Positions 41,179-50,082 of a DNA stretch of 64,000 bases are shown here, in pieces (the stretch's first letter is position 1; every line of letters starts with the position of its first letter). The position numbers and the translations under genes are program-made. The notes under the pieces were generated by a model that saw only the letters and a list, made by a program, of their open reading frames with translations, did no database searches and was not told the origin of the DNA. Origin of the DNA: Blastochloris tepida (GTDB lineage: Bacteria > Pseudomonadota > Alphaproteobacteria > Rhizobiales > Xanthobacteraceae); assembly GCF_003966715.1 (NCBI RefSeq), contig NZ_AP018907.1, positions 236,001 to 300,000 on the forward strand. Reading direction: 5' to 3'.

Positions 41179-41205
41179 TTCCCTCTCCCACAAGGGGAGA
41201 GGGAA
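41179..41205. terminator. 11-bp hairpin after cbbR (repeat-derived)
   Basis: TTCCCTCTCCC pairs with GGGAGAGGGAA. It belongs to the CCCTCTCCC hairpin family seen at 3.3, 8.9 and 9.2 kb and lies 10 bases after the cbbR stop. No T-tract follows. Confidence 0.55.
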
Positions 41206-41237
41206 GCCAGAAGCCGCGCCGGCCGCCCGGTCCCCGG

Positions 41238-41708
41238 TCAGGCCGCGCCGGGCGCGGGCGTCGCAGCGGCGGGCGCCGGTTCGGCGGCCTCGGCCGGCGT
41301 GGCCTCGACGGCCTGCTCGGTCACGGCCGGCGCCGCCGGCTTGTTGGGAACCGCCGACACCCGGTAGTCGATGTGCATGACCAGCCAGATGCCATAGCCG
41401 GTGAGCGCCGCCAGCAGGCCGATGAAGGTGAAGATGCCGATCGCGCCGGCGATCAGGGCAATCGCGCCGACGAAGCCGAGGAAGGTCACGAAGGCCAGAC
41501 CGGTCGGGCGCAGCATCATCGCCGTCTTGCCGGCGGTCCAGATATAGGCCGGCTTCTCCTCCTCGACGTGGCCGAGCTCTTCGGCCTTCTGGCGCAGGTC
41601 CACCACGCGCCGGACGTGGGCCTGGGCGTGGTAGAACAGCCCGCCGCCGACGCCCACACCCACCAGACCGACGATCAAATCCTGAAGGCCGATCGCATCC
41701 ATCGCCAT
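41238..41708 (-). CDS. Small membrane protein of unknown function
   Basis: A 156-residue protein I do not recognise. It begins with a membrane-like segment (about residues 8-28, QDLIVGLVGVGVGGGLFYHA), then a charged stretch (RRVVDLRQKAEELGHVEEEK), then two closely spaced hydrophobic segments (about residues 72-115, with GFVGAIALIAGAIGIFTFIG), and ends in an Ala/Pro-rich tail of about 35 residues. Codon use looks like its neighbours. It lies convergent to cbbR and is separated from crtB by a structured repeat. Position inside the photosynthesis cluster hints at a membrane or complex role, but nothing in the sequence shows one. ATG two codons later is an alternative start. Confidence 0.7.
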   Translation of the reverse strand: MAMDAIGLQDLIVGLVGVGVGGGLFYHAQAHVRRVVDLRQKAEELGHVEEEKPAYIWTAGKTAMMLRPTGLAFVTFLGFVGAIALIAGAIGIFTFIGLLAALTGYGIWLVMHIDYRVSAVPNKPAAPAVTEQAVEATPAEAAEPAPAAATPAPGAA

Positions 41709-41800
41709 TCTCCTTTGCGTACGGTGCCCTCATTTAACCCAGGAACGGGCCGCGCGCACCAAGCTCCGATGTGACGGTTCGGCCGCTGCCGCCGCCGCTC

Positions 41801-41923
41801 ATACGGTTTCCGGTTGATCCCTTCGGGATACCGGAAACGGCCTCGCCGAAAAATCCTTGATCCGGAAGGGATTTTTCGGCGAACAGCATACGGTTCTCCG
41901 GCTTGATCAGCCGGAAACCGTAT
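41801..41923. repeat. Structured repeat of the TTGATCCCTTCGGGA family, full copy
   Basis: Ends are inverted (ATACGGTTTCCGG and CCGGAAACCGTAT). Three hairpins lie inside: GGTTGATCCC-TTC-GGGATACC; CCGAAAAATCC with GGATTTTTCGG; and CCGGCTTGATCAGCCGG. Other copies are at 52035-52169 and, interrupted, at 3456-3712; short related pieces occur near 13720 and 38105. It occupies most of the gap between the unknown membrane protein and crtB. Confidence 0.75.
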
Positions 41924-41997
41924 CATGGCTTCGCCGCCGATCCGGGCATGCGCCCGCGGCGAAGCCGGCTCATTGTCCTCGTCTCACCGTCCTCGTC

Positions 41998-43152
41998 TCA
42001 CCGGGCGCCGACCGTCCGGTCGATGCGGCCGCGCGGAATCGGCGCGATGCCGTGCGTGGCGCAGATGCGGTCACGCTCGCGCTCGGCGACGGTGGCGAAC
42101 ATGTCGATCATCGCCGCCACCCGGCCGTTGACGTCCCACCACGCGATCTCGTTGTCGCCGCGCTGGGCTGCGGGCTCGGGCGTGCCGGCCACCGCATCGA
42201 CCAGGAAGGCGACCTCCGGCAGCGGCGGCGCGCTCTCGCTGCGTCCCGGCAGCGGCGCCAGCGCCAGCGCCCGGCCGAGCAGCCGCGCCTTGCAGCCGGC
42301 CGACACCACCGCCCGCTGCGACACCGAATCATAACCGTTGCGCGCCACCTCGCGGCCGATCTCGGCATAGATCAGCCGGGCCGCCCAGATGCCGGGCCGG
42401 CAGCTCAGCGGCAGCTTGGCGATGCCGGCCTCCGAGCGGGCATAGAGCCGGTCGGCCTCATCGATCATCCGCTTCACCACCGCGGCGAGCCGGTCGTCGA
42501 ACACCGGATCGGCCAGGAAGGCCTCGGGGTCGAGGCCGGCCTCGCGCATCCAGTCGAGCGGCAGATAGATCCGCCCGGCGCGGGCATCCTCGCCGACGTC
42601 GCGGACGATGTTGGTGAGCTGCATCGCCACGCCGAGATCGCAGGCGCGCGCCATGGCGTCGGGGGCGCGCACGCCCATCAGCACCGTCATCATCGCGCCG
42701 ACGGCGGCGGCGACGCGCGCAGAATAGGCGACGACGCCGGAGAAGTCGTCGTAGCGGCGGCCCTCGGAATCCCAGGCGAAGCCTTCGAGCAGCGCCTCGG
42801 GCAGCGCCCGCGGCACGGCATAGCGTTCCACCGTCTCGGCGAAGGCGCGGTCGACCGGATCGGGCATCGGCCGGCCGGCATAGGCGCGCTCCAGCCGCTC
42901 GCGCAGCTCCGCCAGCGCGGCGCTGCGGTCGACACCGAGATCGACCGCGTCGTCGGCGACGCGGCAGAAGGCGTAGAGCGTGCAGGCGGCGGCACGCACC
43001 GTCGGCGGCAGCACCATCGAGGCGGTGTAGAACGAGCGCGAGCCGGTGCGCAGCAGCTCGCGGCAGGCGGCGACGTCATCCGCCGTCAGGCAGGGCGGGG
43101 GCGTTGCCAGGCTCTCGGCCGGCGAGGAAGTGTCAGACCAATTGTTTTGCAT
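41998..43152 (-). CDS. crtB: Phytoene synthase
   Basis: A 384-residue squalene/phytoene synthase family enzyme condensing two geranylgeranyl diphosphates to phytoene. The two aspartate-rich sites are RVADDAVDLG and NIVRDVGEDARAGR; FYTASMVLPPTVRAAACTLY and RIYLPLDWM are further signatures. The C-terminal 70 residues after about 310 are less conserved, making it somewhat longer than average. The ATG giving MQNNWSD overlaps the crtI stop by 20 bases, so the genes are coupled. It is the last gene of the bchI-D-O-crtI-crtB run and should act at the membrane surface with CrtE product. Confidence 0.94.
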   Translation of the reverse strand: MQNNWSDTSSPAESLATPPPCLTADDVAACRELLRTGSRSFYTASMVLPPTVRAAACTLYAFCRVADDAVDLGVDRSAALAELRERLERAYAGRPMPDPVDRAFAETVERYAVPRALPEALLEGFAWDSEGRRYDDFSGVVAYSARVAAAVGAMMTVLMGVRAPDAMARACDLGVAMQLTNIVRDVGEDARAGRIYLPLDWMREAGLDPEAFLADPVFDDRLAAVVKRMIDEADRLYARSEAGIAKLPLSCRPGIWAARLIYAEIGREVARNGYDSVSQRAVVSAGCKARLLGRALALAPLPGRSESAPPLPEVAFLVDAVAGTPEPAAQRGDNEIAWWDVNGRVAAMIDMFATVAERERDRICATHGIAPIPRGRIDRTVGAR

Positions 43153-44662
43153 CGGGCACCACCTTGTCGAGAATCTTCGCCGAGGCCAGCACCGCCGGCA
43201 GCCCGGCACCCGGATGGGTGCCGGCGCCGACCAGGTAGAGGCCGTCCACGTCTTCGCTGAGATTGTGCGGTCGGAAATAGGCGCTCTGGGACATGATCGG
43301 CTCAAGGCCGAATGCCGCGCCGTTCAGGGACAGAAGCTCGTCGCGGAAATGCAGCGGCGTCACCATCCGCGAGGTGACGACCGAGCCCTTGAGCCCGGGC
43401 AGGAGGGTGCTGTCGAGCCGGTCCTCGATCGCCTGGCGGTAGGGCTCCGCGGCCTTCGTCCAGTCGGCGTCGCCCTGCAGGTTCGGCACCGGCGACAGCG
43501 CATAGAAGCTGTCGCAGCCCTTGGGCGCCATCGACGGGTCGGTGGCGGTGGGCCGGTAGATGTAGAGGCTGAAATCGGAGGCCAGGAACTTGCGGTCGAA
43601 AATGTCCTTGAGCAGGTCCTTGTAGCGCGGACCCATCAGGATCGTATGGTGGGGCACCTCCGGCCATTGGCGGTTGGTGCCGAAGTACCAGACGAACAGG
43701 CTCATCGAATAGCGCGAGCGGTCGAGCTTGCGGTCGCTCCAGCGGCGGCGCACCTCCGGCGGCAGCAGGCGGCGATAGGTGAAGGCGGAGTCGGCGTTCG
43801 AGACCACGATGTCGGCGGGAATGGTCTCGCCCGAGGCCAGCCGGATGCCGTTGGCGCGCCGGCCGTCGAGGGTGATGGCCGCCACCTCCTCGTTGAAGCG
43901 CAGAACGCCACCCTGACCCTTGATGAGGTCGGCCAGACCGTCCGCCAGCTTGCCGGTTCCACCCATCGCGAAATGCACGCCCCAGTGCTTCTCCAGAAAT
44001 GTGATCAGACAGTAGAAGGCCGTGGTGGAGAAGGGATTTCCGCCGATGAACAGCGGGTGGAACGACAGCGCCTTGCGCAGCCGCTCATCCTTCACGTAAC
44101 GCGACACCAGACCATAGACCGTGCGGTACCCCTGCAGACGGACGACAGCGCCCATGATCAATGACATATCCCAAATCGAGCGGAATGGGACGTCGGAGAC
44201 TTCCTGGTAGACGTCGCGAAAAAGCGCCTCGCTGTGGGCCATGAAACGGTCCCAGCCGTCGAGGTCGGCGGGGGAAAGCTTGGCCACCTGGGCGCGCATC
44301 GCCTCGCTGTCCTGGCAGGCGTCGAAGGTCGTGCCGTCGTTGAAGACGACGCGGTAGAACGGGTTCATCGCCACCAGCGGCACGTGGTCGGCCATCCTCT
44401 GGCCGCACAGCTCCCACAGCTCCTCGAACATATGCGGTGCGGTGACGATGGTCGGGCCGGCATCGAACGTATAGCCGTCCTGATGGAAGGCATGGCCGCG
44501 CCCGCCCGGGCCGTCGAGCCGGTCGATGACGGTGACCCGATAGCCGCGCACGCCGAGACGGATGGCGGCGGCGAGGCCGCCGAAGCCGGCGCCGATGACC
44601 ACCGCATGCGGGCGGCGGTCGGCGTTGGCGGCAAAGAGCTGCGGATCGGGGGCAACGGTCAC
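43133..44662 (-). CDS. crtI: Phytoene desaturase
   Basis: A 509-residue FAD-dependent CrtI-type desaturase converting phytoene to neurosporene or lycopene. N-terminal FAD motif: HAVVIGAGFGGLAAAIRLGVRGY; then GPGGRGHAFHQDGYTFDAGPT. C-terminal motif: LYLVGAGTHPGAGLPAVLASAK. Blastochloris species accumulate 1,2-dihydro-neurosporene and 1,2-dihydro-lycopene (known), so a three- or four-step enzyme is expected. The 1,2-reductase is not identifiable in this window. It is upstream of crtB with a 20-base overlap and 186 bases after bchO. Confidence 0.96.
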   Translation of the reverse strand: MTVAPDPQLFAANADRRPHAVVIGAGFGGLAAAIRLGVRGYRVTVIDRLDGPGGRGHAFHQDGYTFDAGPTIVTAPHMFEELWELCGQRMADHVPLVAMNPFYRVVFNDGTTFDACQDSEAMRAQVAKLSPADLDGWDRFMAHSEALFRDVYQEVSDVPFRSIWDMSLIMGAVVRLQGYRTVYGLVSRYVKDERLRKALSFHPLFIGGNPFSTTAFYCLITFLEKHWGVHFAMGGTGKLADGLADLIKGQGGVLRFNEEVAAITLDGRRANGIRLASGETIPADIVVSNADSAFTYRRLLPPEVRRRWSDRKLDRSRYSMSLFVWYFGTNRQWPEVPHHTILMGPRYKDLLKDIFDRKFLASDFSLYIYRPTATDPSMAPKGCDSFYALSPVPNLQGDADWTKAAEPYRQAIEDRLDSTLLPGLKGSVVTSRMVTPLHFRDELLSLNGAAFGLEPIMSQSAYFRPHNLSEDVDGLYLVGAGTHPGAGLPAVLASAKILDKVVPDAKQLV

Positions 44663-44848
44663 GACAATTCTCCTCTCACTGGAGCGGACCAGTCAGTGGG
44701 TCGGCAGGGTGTTGCTGGAAACGCGGACATGCCGGGCCCTTTCGGCAGCCGATCGGCGCGTGCGCCGGCCGAGCCGTCCGGCCGCGCGCGAACGCGGCAC
44801 CGGTCGGCACCGGCATGGCGCCGCCGGAACGCCGGGCCAACGATGTTC

Positions 44849-45733
44849 TCACGCCGCGAGGATGCCGGCGGCGCGGGCCTCCTCGACGATGACATGGGCG
44901 ATTTCCTTGGGGTTTTCCTCGTGGGCGAGATGTCCGACGCCTTTCACCGGCACGACCTTGGCGTGCTTGAGCAGCTTCTCGATGACCTCGACAGCCTCTT
45001 CGGGCGGGATGGTCCGGTCGTTGCGGCCGACGATCAGCGTCACCGGCGTCTTCAGCCGCGGCAGGTCGCGCACCAGATGGGCGAGGTTCCAGCGCGCCAT
45101 CATGCCGAGCGCACCGGCGACGTGGCCGCGGTTCTGGAACAGCCGCACATAGAGCTGCAGGTTCTTGGGATCGATGGTCGAGCCGGTGGCGGTGATCACC
45201 TTCTTCACCGTCGCCGGATCGGCGTTCCAGGCATAGACATAGGCCATCAGCGGGTTGCGGAAGAGAAGCTGGGCCATCGGGATGATGATCTGCCCCGCCA
45301 GCCCGCGGAACGGCATCAGCGCGGCATTGATGCCGATGATCAGGCGCGGCTCGATCAGGTGGTCGAGCGTCATGCGGGCGATCGCCGCCATTCCGGCCGA
45401 ATGGCCGGCGCCGATCACCGGCGACAGCTTCATCGCCCGCAGCAGATCGGCGATCGCATGCGACATGCCGTGGATCGACAGCCTGTTGGTGCGCGGAAAG
45501 CCGGAGAAGCCGTGGCCCGGCAGGTCCGGCGCCACCACCGTGAAATGCTCGGCCAACAGCGGCAGCAGGCCGCCCCAGCTGTGGGTGGCCGCGCCCGTGC
45601 CGTGCAGCAGCAGCAGCACCGGCCCTTCGCCCATCACCTGGACGTGCCACTCGATGCCGGCGGCGTGGACGAAACGGCTGGCCGCGCGGTTCGGCCAATC
45701 GAGCCCGTCCTTGTTCCACGCCAGCCTGCTCAT
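44849..45733 (-). CDS. bchO: BchO, alpha/beta-hydrolase accessory to magnesium chelatase
   Basis: A 294-residue alpha/beta hydrolase of the BchO family found beside bchD in most purple bacteria. The nucleophile elbow is GAGHSAGMAAIA (GxSxG with Ser). The oxyanion strand is LLLLHGTGAATHSWGG and the late histidine is in GVGHLAHEENPKE, so the triad looks intact. The substrate is unknown; the name magnesium-chelatase accessory protein rests on linkage. The ATG overlaps the bchD stop (ATGA). It ends LLKHAKVVPVKGVGHLA..., with no membrane segment evident. Confidence 0.92.
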   Translation of the reverse strand: MSRLAWNKDGLDWPNRAASRFVHAAGIEWHVQVMGEGPVLLLLHGTGAATHSWGGLLPLLAEHFTVVAPDLPGHGFSGFPRTNRLSIHGMSHAIADLLRAMKLSPVIGAGHSAGMAAIARMTLDHLIEPRLIIGINAALMPFRGLAGQIIIPMAQLLFRNPLMAYVYAWNADPATVKKVITATGSTIDPKNLQLYVRLFQNRGHVAGALGMMARWNLAHLVRDLPRLKTPVTLIVGRNDRTIPPEEAVEVIEKLLKHAKVVPVKGVGHLAHEENPKEIAHVIVEEARAAGILAA

Positions 45734-47562
45734 CGCGCCGGCGCCCCGTTGCGCTGGGCCGGCAGCACGGTCGCCCGCACCGCGGCGGAGATCGCGCCGG
45801 CATCGGCATAGGGCAGGGCGACATACATCGCGCCCATCTCGCCAGCGAGCTTCTTGGCGCGCGGCTCGGCGTGCGGGGAGTTGTCGACCAGGAGCGCGGT
45901 CAGGTTGGCGCTGCGCACCAGCTTGGCGGCGGCCAGCGCGTCCTCCTCGGCCTTGGGGCGGCCGGGCGAGCCGTCGCGGGCGATGTTGCCGCGGCCGTCG
46001 GTGAGGAAGACGATGGTCGGCGTCTGGCCGCGGCGGCGAATGTCCTCGGCCAAGAGCGCCGCCGAGATGATGCCGGCGGCCAGCGGCGTGCCGCCGCCGC
46101 CGGGCAGCGCGGCAAGGCACTTCTTGGCGCGGAACAGCGAGCGGGTCGGCGGCAGCAGCAGCTCCGCCTCCTTGCCGCGGAAGGCCAGCATCGCCACCTG
46201 ATCGCGCCGCACATAGCAGTCGGCGAGCAGCAGCTCGACCGCGCCCTTGGCCTCGGCGAGGCGGTTCAGCGCCGTCGAGCCCGAGGCATCGACCACGAAG
46301 ATGGTGGTGGTCTCGGAGCGGTGCTTGTAGCGGGTGACGCGGAAATCGTCGCGCCGCACCTCGACGCGCGGCTGCGGACGCACCGCGACCCGCTTGCCCC
46401 GACCTTTCGCCGTCGGAGCGGGCGTGGGCTCGCCGGCCTCGCCGCGGCGCAGCTTCTGCCACGGCGCGGCCGAGCGCAGCGTCTCCACCACATTGATGCG
46501 CACCCCGGCGCGCGGATCGCCGCGGCGGGAGCCGATCGGCCGGCCGCGCAGCTTCGACTGGTGCAGCTCGCCGGCCTTGCCGGAGGAGCGCTGGCGCTGG
46601 CGGCCGCCGAACATCTTGAGCTGCGCCAGCAGGCCCGCGGGAATCGCCGCCTTGGCGGCTTCGAGAAGCACGTCCTCCAGCGGCTGGACGTCGGCCTCCT
46701 CCTCCTCGCCCTGGTCGGGCGGCTCGGGCTCGTCCTCGTCGGGCTGGTCGGGCGGCGGGGGCGGCTCCTCCATCGGCGGCAGCCGGGTGGCGCGGGCGCC
46801 GAACACCAGACGCGCGGCGAGCGCCGCATCCTCCGGCCCGATGGTGTCGCGCTCATCCAACGCCGCCGAGGCGCGGGCGGCGGCGAGCGCCAGGAGCGGC
46901 GCGCGCAGCGAATCGATGCCGAGCTGGACGGCGACGCCGACCATCGCCTCGATCACGTCGTCGCCGACTGTGATCGACGACAGCCGCGCGCGGGCCTCGG
47001 CGATGTCTTCGGATTCGTAGAACTGCTCGATGGCGTCGCGGGTGGAGACCATCGAGAGGTCGAGCCGGATGCCCAGCCGGTCGAGCAGCGCGCCGGGCGG
47101 GCGCTCGTCGGGGGTCAGCCCCTCGTCGAGCGCGATGACGCCGAAGCGGGTATCGAAGCGCATGGCGAGGCCGTCGCGCTCCAGCAACACCTCGCCGGTG
47201 TCGAGCGTCGCCGAGAGGCGCGCGGCGGTGCCGCCGGCCATGCGCTCGGCCATGGCCGCGATCAGCACGCCGCCATCGACGTCGGCGAGCAGACCCTGCT
47301 CGGCCACCGGCCGGCCGGCCGCGAGCGTCGCGGCGAGGTCGAGCCCGCCGAGCAGGCGGGCGTCGGTGATGTGCAGAGGCAGCCGGCGCACCGGCACGCT
47401 CGCGGGCAGCAGCTCGCGCACATGGTCGAGCCAGCGGTCGCGCACCGGGCCGGCATGGGCGCGCAGCACGATGCCGGCAACGCCGATGGGATCGACCGCA
47501 AACAGCGCCGCGGCCCGGACCGCGTCCACCCACGGCGAGGTGGTGCCTGCCGGCTCGCTCAT
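45730..47562 (-). CDS. bchD: Magnesium chelatase subunit D
   Basis: A 610-residue subunit D that forms the AAA+ double ring with BchI. The N-terminal AAA-like half (residues 1-260) lacks a proper Walker A, as usual for BchD. The middle (about 265-310) is a proline- and acid-rich linker with PPPPPDQPDEDEPEPPDQ. The C-terminal half is a von Willebrand A domain with the metal-binding motif FVVDASGSTALNRLAEAKG and later PGGGGTPLAAGI. The start overlaps bchI and the stop overlaps bchO by four bases each. It couples ATP hydrolysis in BchI to Mg insertion in BchH. Confidence 0.96.
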   Translation of the reverse strand: MSEPAGTTSPWVDAVRAAALFAVDPIGVAGIVLRAHAGPVRDRWLDHVRELLPASVPVRRLPLHITDARLLGGLDLAATLAAGRPVAEQGLLADVDGGVLIAAMAERMAGGTAARLSATLDTGEVLLERDGLAMRFDTRFGVIALDEGLTPDERPPGALLDRLGIRLDLSMVSTRDAIEQFYESEDIAEARARLSSITVGDDVIEAMVGVAVQLGIDSLRAPLLALAAARASAALDERDTIGPEDAALAARLVFGARATRLPPMEEPPPPPDQPDEDEPEPPDQGEEEEADVQPLEDVLLEAAKAAIPAGLLAQLKMFGGRQRQRSSGKAGELHQSKLRGRPIGSRRGDPRAGVRINVVETLRSAAPWQKLRRGEAGEPTPAPTAKGRGKRVAVRPQPRVEVRRDDFRVTRYKHRSETTTIFVVDASGSTALNRLAEAKGAVELLLADCYVRRDQVAMLAFRGKEAELLLPPTRSLFRAKKCLAALPGGGGTPLAAGIISAALLAEDIRRRGQTPTIVFLTDGRGNIARDGSPGRPKAEEDALAAAKLVRSANLTALLVDNSPHAEPRAKKLAGEMGAMYVALPYADAGAISAAVRATVLPAQRNGAPAR

Positions 47563-48587
47563 GCCCCGAACATCTCCGTCACGGCGCGCTCGACGCGCAC
47601 GGTGGAGCCGACCTCGTCGAGCGGGTTGCGGCGCAGGCGGTGGCGCAGCGCCGAGGGCGCCACGCGCTTGAGCTGATCGTCGGTCACCTCGTCCGCGCCA
47701 TCGAGGGCGGCGAGCGCGCGGGCGGCGCGGATCAGCGTCAGCTCGCCGCGCAGGCCGTCGGTGCCGAGCGACATGCAGAGCTGGGCCGCGCGCTCCAGCG
47801 CGGCGTCCGGCACCTTCACCTCGGGCAGATGCTCGCGGGCGGTGGAGAGCTTCTTGCGAACCTTCTCGTCCTGCTTCTTCCAGTGGGCGACGTAGCCTTC
47901 CGGATCGTGCTCGAAGGCATCGCGGCGGCGCACCACCTCGATGCGGGTCTTGATGTCCTCGGGCGTCTTGACTTCGACCGACAGGCCGAAGCGGTCGAGC
48001 AATTGCGGGCGCAGTTCGCCCTCCTCGGGATTGCCCGAGCCGATGAGCACGAAGCGCGCCGGATGGCGGATCGACAGGCCCTCGCGCTCGACCACGTTCT
48101 CGCCGGAGGCGGCGACGTCGAGCAGCAGGTCGACGAGATGGTCCTCCAGCAGATTGACCTCGTCGATATAGAGGAAGCCGCGATGGGCGCGGGCGAGCAG
48201 GCCGGGCTCGAACGCCTTCTCGCCCTTGGCCAGAGCGCGCTCGAGATCCAGCGCGCCGACCACGCGGTCCTCGGTGGCGCCGAGCGGCAGATCGACCACC
48301 GGCACCGGAATCTGCTTGGATTTCAGCGTCTCGCCATTGGCCACCCGCTCGCGGCAGGAATAGCAGTGGGTGCCGGGCGTGGCCGGATCGCAGCCATAGG
48401 GACAGCCGACGATGGCCTTCATCTTGGGGAGAAGGGCGGCCAGCGCCCGGACGGCGGTGGACTTGCCGGTGCCGCGATCGCCGAAGGCGAGCACGCCGCC
48501 GACCGACGGGTCGACGGCGGCGATCAGGAGGGCAAGCTTCATTTCCTCCTGGCCGACGATGGCGGTGAAGGGAAACACGACGCGCAT
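47559..48587 (-). CDS. bchI: Magnesium chelatase ATPase subunit I
   Basis: A 342-residue AAA+ ATPase. FPFTAIVGQEEMKLALLIAA opens the protein; Walker A is AFGDRGTGKSTAVRAL, Walker B is GFLYIDEVNLLEDHLVD, and sensor and arginine-finger parts read VLIGSGNPEEGELRPQLLDRFGL. The insertion with CPYGCDPATPGTHCYSC is typical of the family. A GGAG at 48595-48598 gives good spacing to this ATG but not to the in-frame GTG two codons upstream, deciding the start. First gene of the bchI-D-O-crtI-B run. Confidence 0.97.
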   Translation of the reverse strand: MRVVFPFTAIVGQEEMKLALLIAAVDPSVGGVLAFGDRGTGKSTAVRALAALLPKMKAIVGCPYGCDPATPGTHCYSCRERVANGETLKSKQIPVPVVDLPLGATEDRVVGALDLERALAKGEKAFEPGLLARAHRGFLYIDEVNLLEDHLVDLLLDVAASGENVVEREGLSIRHPARFVLIGSGNPEEGELRPQLLDRFGLSVEVKTPEDIKTRIEVVRRRDAFEHDPEGYVAHWKKQDEKVRKKLSTAREHLPEVKVPDAALERAAQLCMSLGTDGLRGELTLIRAARALAALDGADEVTDDQLKRVAPSALRHRLRRNPLDEVGSTVRVERAVTEMFGA

Positions 48588-48898
48588 GGTCACTCCGTAG
48601 GGCGGCGCGGTAGGCCGATCGACATAAGGGGCCGAGCCGCCTGCGGTGTGGACGGCAAGTCGGCATCAATCAAGTCCGAAACGAACTCCGCCGCCGGTTC
48701 TCCAGCGGAATCCGGGTCGCCGCAATAGCGCCAACCGTTTGTCTTGTCAGGTCTTTCCCGCAGAATCGGCATCCGCTCTCGCTGAAAATGCTCCATTGGG
48801 CTCCGCCGGCCCGAACGTAGCCGAGCGGACGCTCCAAGTTTTTGATCCATTTCATCTTCTGACGAAAAAACCGGCTCCCACCTGTCGCGGACAAGGCC
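48588..48898. other. bchI upstream region with two interspersed-repeat pieces
   Basis: Contains two partial copies of the GCAAAACCGG...AATGCTCC family: 48755-48793 (CCCGCAGAATCGGCATCC, GAAAATGCTCC) and 48829-48895 (CGCTCCAAGTTTTTG, AAAAACCGGCTCCCACCTG). The bchI promoter must lie here; no convincing -35/-10 pair or TGT-N12-ACA box was found. Confidence 0.55.
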
Positions 48899-49933
48899 TC
48901 AGCGATCCTGTGACAGCACCGTGCCGCGGCCGAGCGGGGCGCCGCCGCCGGGGCCGGGATAGCCGGAGCCCGCCGCCTCGGGCCGCTCGCCGGCATGGCG
49001 CAGGCGGGAGGGCAGGCGGAATCGGACGTGCTCCTCGGGGCCGTCGAGCACGTCGATCTCGACCGCGCGCAGCGCCTTGAGGCGGGTCATCACCGCCTCG
49101 ATCAGCGCGTCGGGCGTGGAGGGGCCGGCGGCAAGGCCGAGCGTGGCCAGACCGTCGAGGGCCGTGGCATCGAGGGCGGCGGCGCTCTCGACCAGCCGGG
49201 TCGGCACGCCGGTGGCGGCGACGATCTCCATCAGGCGGCGGGTGGTGGTCGAGGTCGAGGTGCCGACCACGAACACCGCCTCGACGCGGCGGGCGAGCTT
49301 GAGCGCCGCCTTCTGGCGGTCGTGGACGGCGGAGCAGGCGTCGCCGTCCGGCGCGGCGAGGCGCGGAAACCGGTGCTTGAGGGCCGCGACGATGTCCTGG
49401 GTGTCGATGCCGCCGAGCGTGGTCTGCATGATGCAGGCGACGCGGGCAGGGTCGGCGACCTCCAGCCGGCCGACATCGGCGACCTGCGACACCACATGGA
49501 CGCGGCCGGGAATGCGGCTGGCGATGCCCTCAACCTCGTCGTCGCCCGGCCGGCCGATCAGCGCCACGTCGTAGCCGCGCTCGGCGAAGCGGCGCGCCTC
49601 CTTGTGGAGCTTCAGCACCAGCGGGCAGGTGGCATCGACCACGTCGTGGCCGCGCCGCTCGCAATCGTGCTCGATATCCTCGGCGACGCCATGGGCGCCG
49701 AACACCACCAGGGCGCCGTCCGGCACCTCGCCGAGGTCGTCGACGAACACGGCGCCGCGTGCCCGCAGGCCGTCGACGACGTGGCGGTCATGAATGATCT
49801 CGTGGCGGACATAGACCGGCGGCCCATAGACCGCGAGCGCCCGCTCGACGGTCTCGGCCGCGCGGCGAACACCCGCACAGACGCCGCATGGCTTGGTCAG
49901 AAATACCCGAAGGGGGGTTCCGTTCGCCGGCAT
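48899..49933 (-). CDS. ispH: IspH/LytB family protein, divergent active site
   Basis: A 344-residue member of the 4-hydroxy-3-methylbut-2-enyl diphosphate reductase family, the last step of the MEP isoprenoid pathway. The three cluster cysteines are conserved (VCAGVRRAAE, DATCPLVLKLH, GDACSAVHDRQ), as are the histidines of VRHEIIHD and FGAHGV, and QTTLGG. But the place of E. coli H124 reads GRPGDDEVEG (Asp instead of His, Glu kept), and SSNSNRL is STTTRRL, replacing N227. It could be a working variant, a specialised paralogue, or altered in substrate. The shorter start (MPANGTPL) was preferred. It lies apart from bchI and near crtE, so isoprenoid supply for pigments is plausible. Confidence 0.85.
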   Translation of the reverse strand: MPANGTPLRVFLTKPCGVCAGVRRAAETVERALAVYGPPVYVRHEIIHDRHVVDGLRARGAVFVDDLGEVPDGALVVFGAHGVAEDIEHDCERRGHDVVDATCPLVLKLHKEARRFAERGYDVALIGRPGDDEVEGIASRIPGRVHVVSQVADVGRLEVADPARVACIMQTTLGGIDTQDIVAALKHRFPRLAAPDGDACSAVHDRQKAALKLARRVEAVFVVGTSTSTTTRRLMEIVAATGVPTRLVESAAALDATALDGLATLGLAAGPSTPDALIEAVMTRLKALRAVEIDVLDGPEEHVRFRLPSRLRHAGERPEAAGSGYPGPGGGAPLGRGTVLSQDR

Positions 49934-50082
49934 GACGTTACGCTTGCTCCCGGGACGCGGCGGCACGCTAGCATGTGTCAGCCTGCCGCGTCACCCCGCA
50001 TGTCTCGCCGGCTTGACATATTGCGGTGCCCCGTTGCCGCCGCCGAGGCGATGGCCGCTGCGGCATCCGGGTTCCGACAGAC

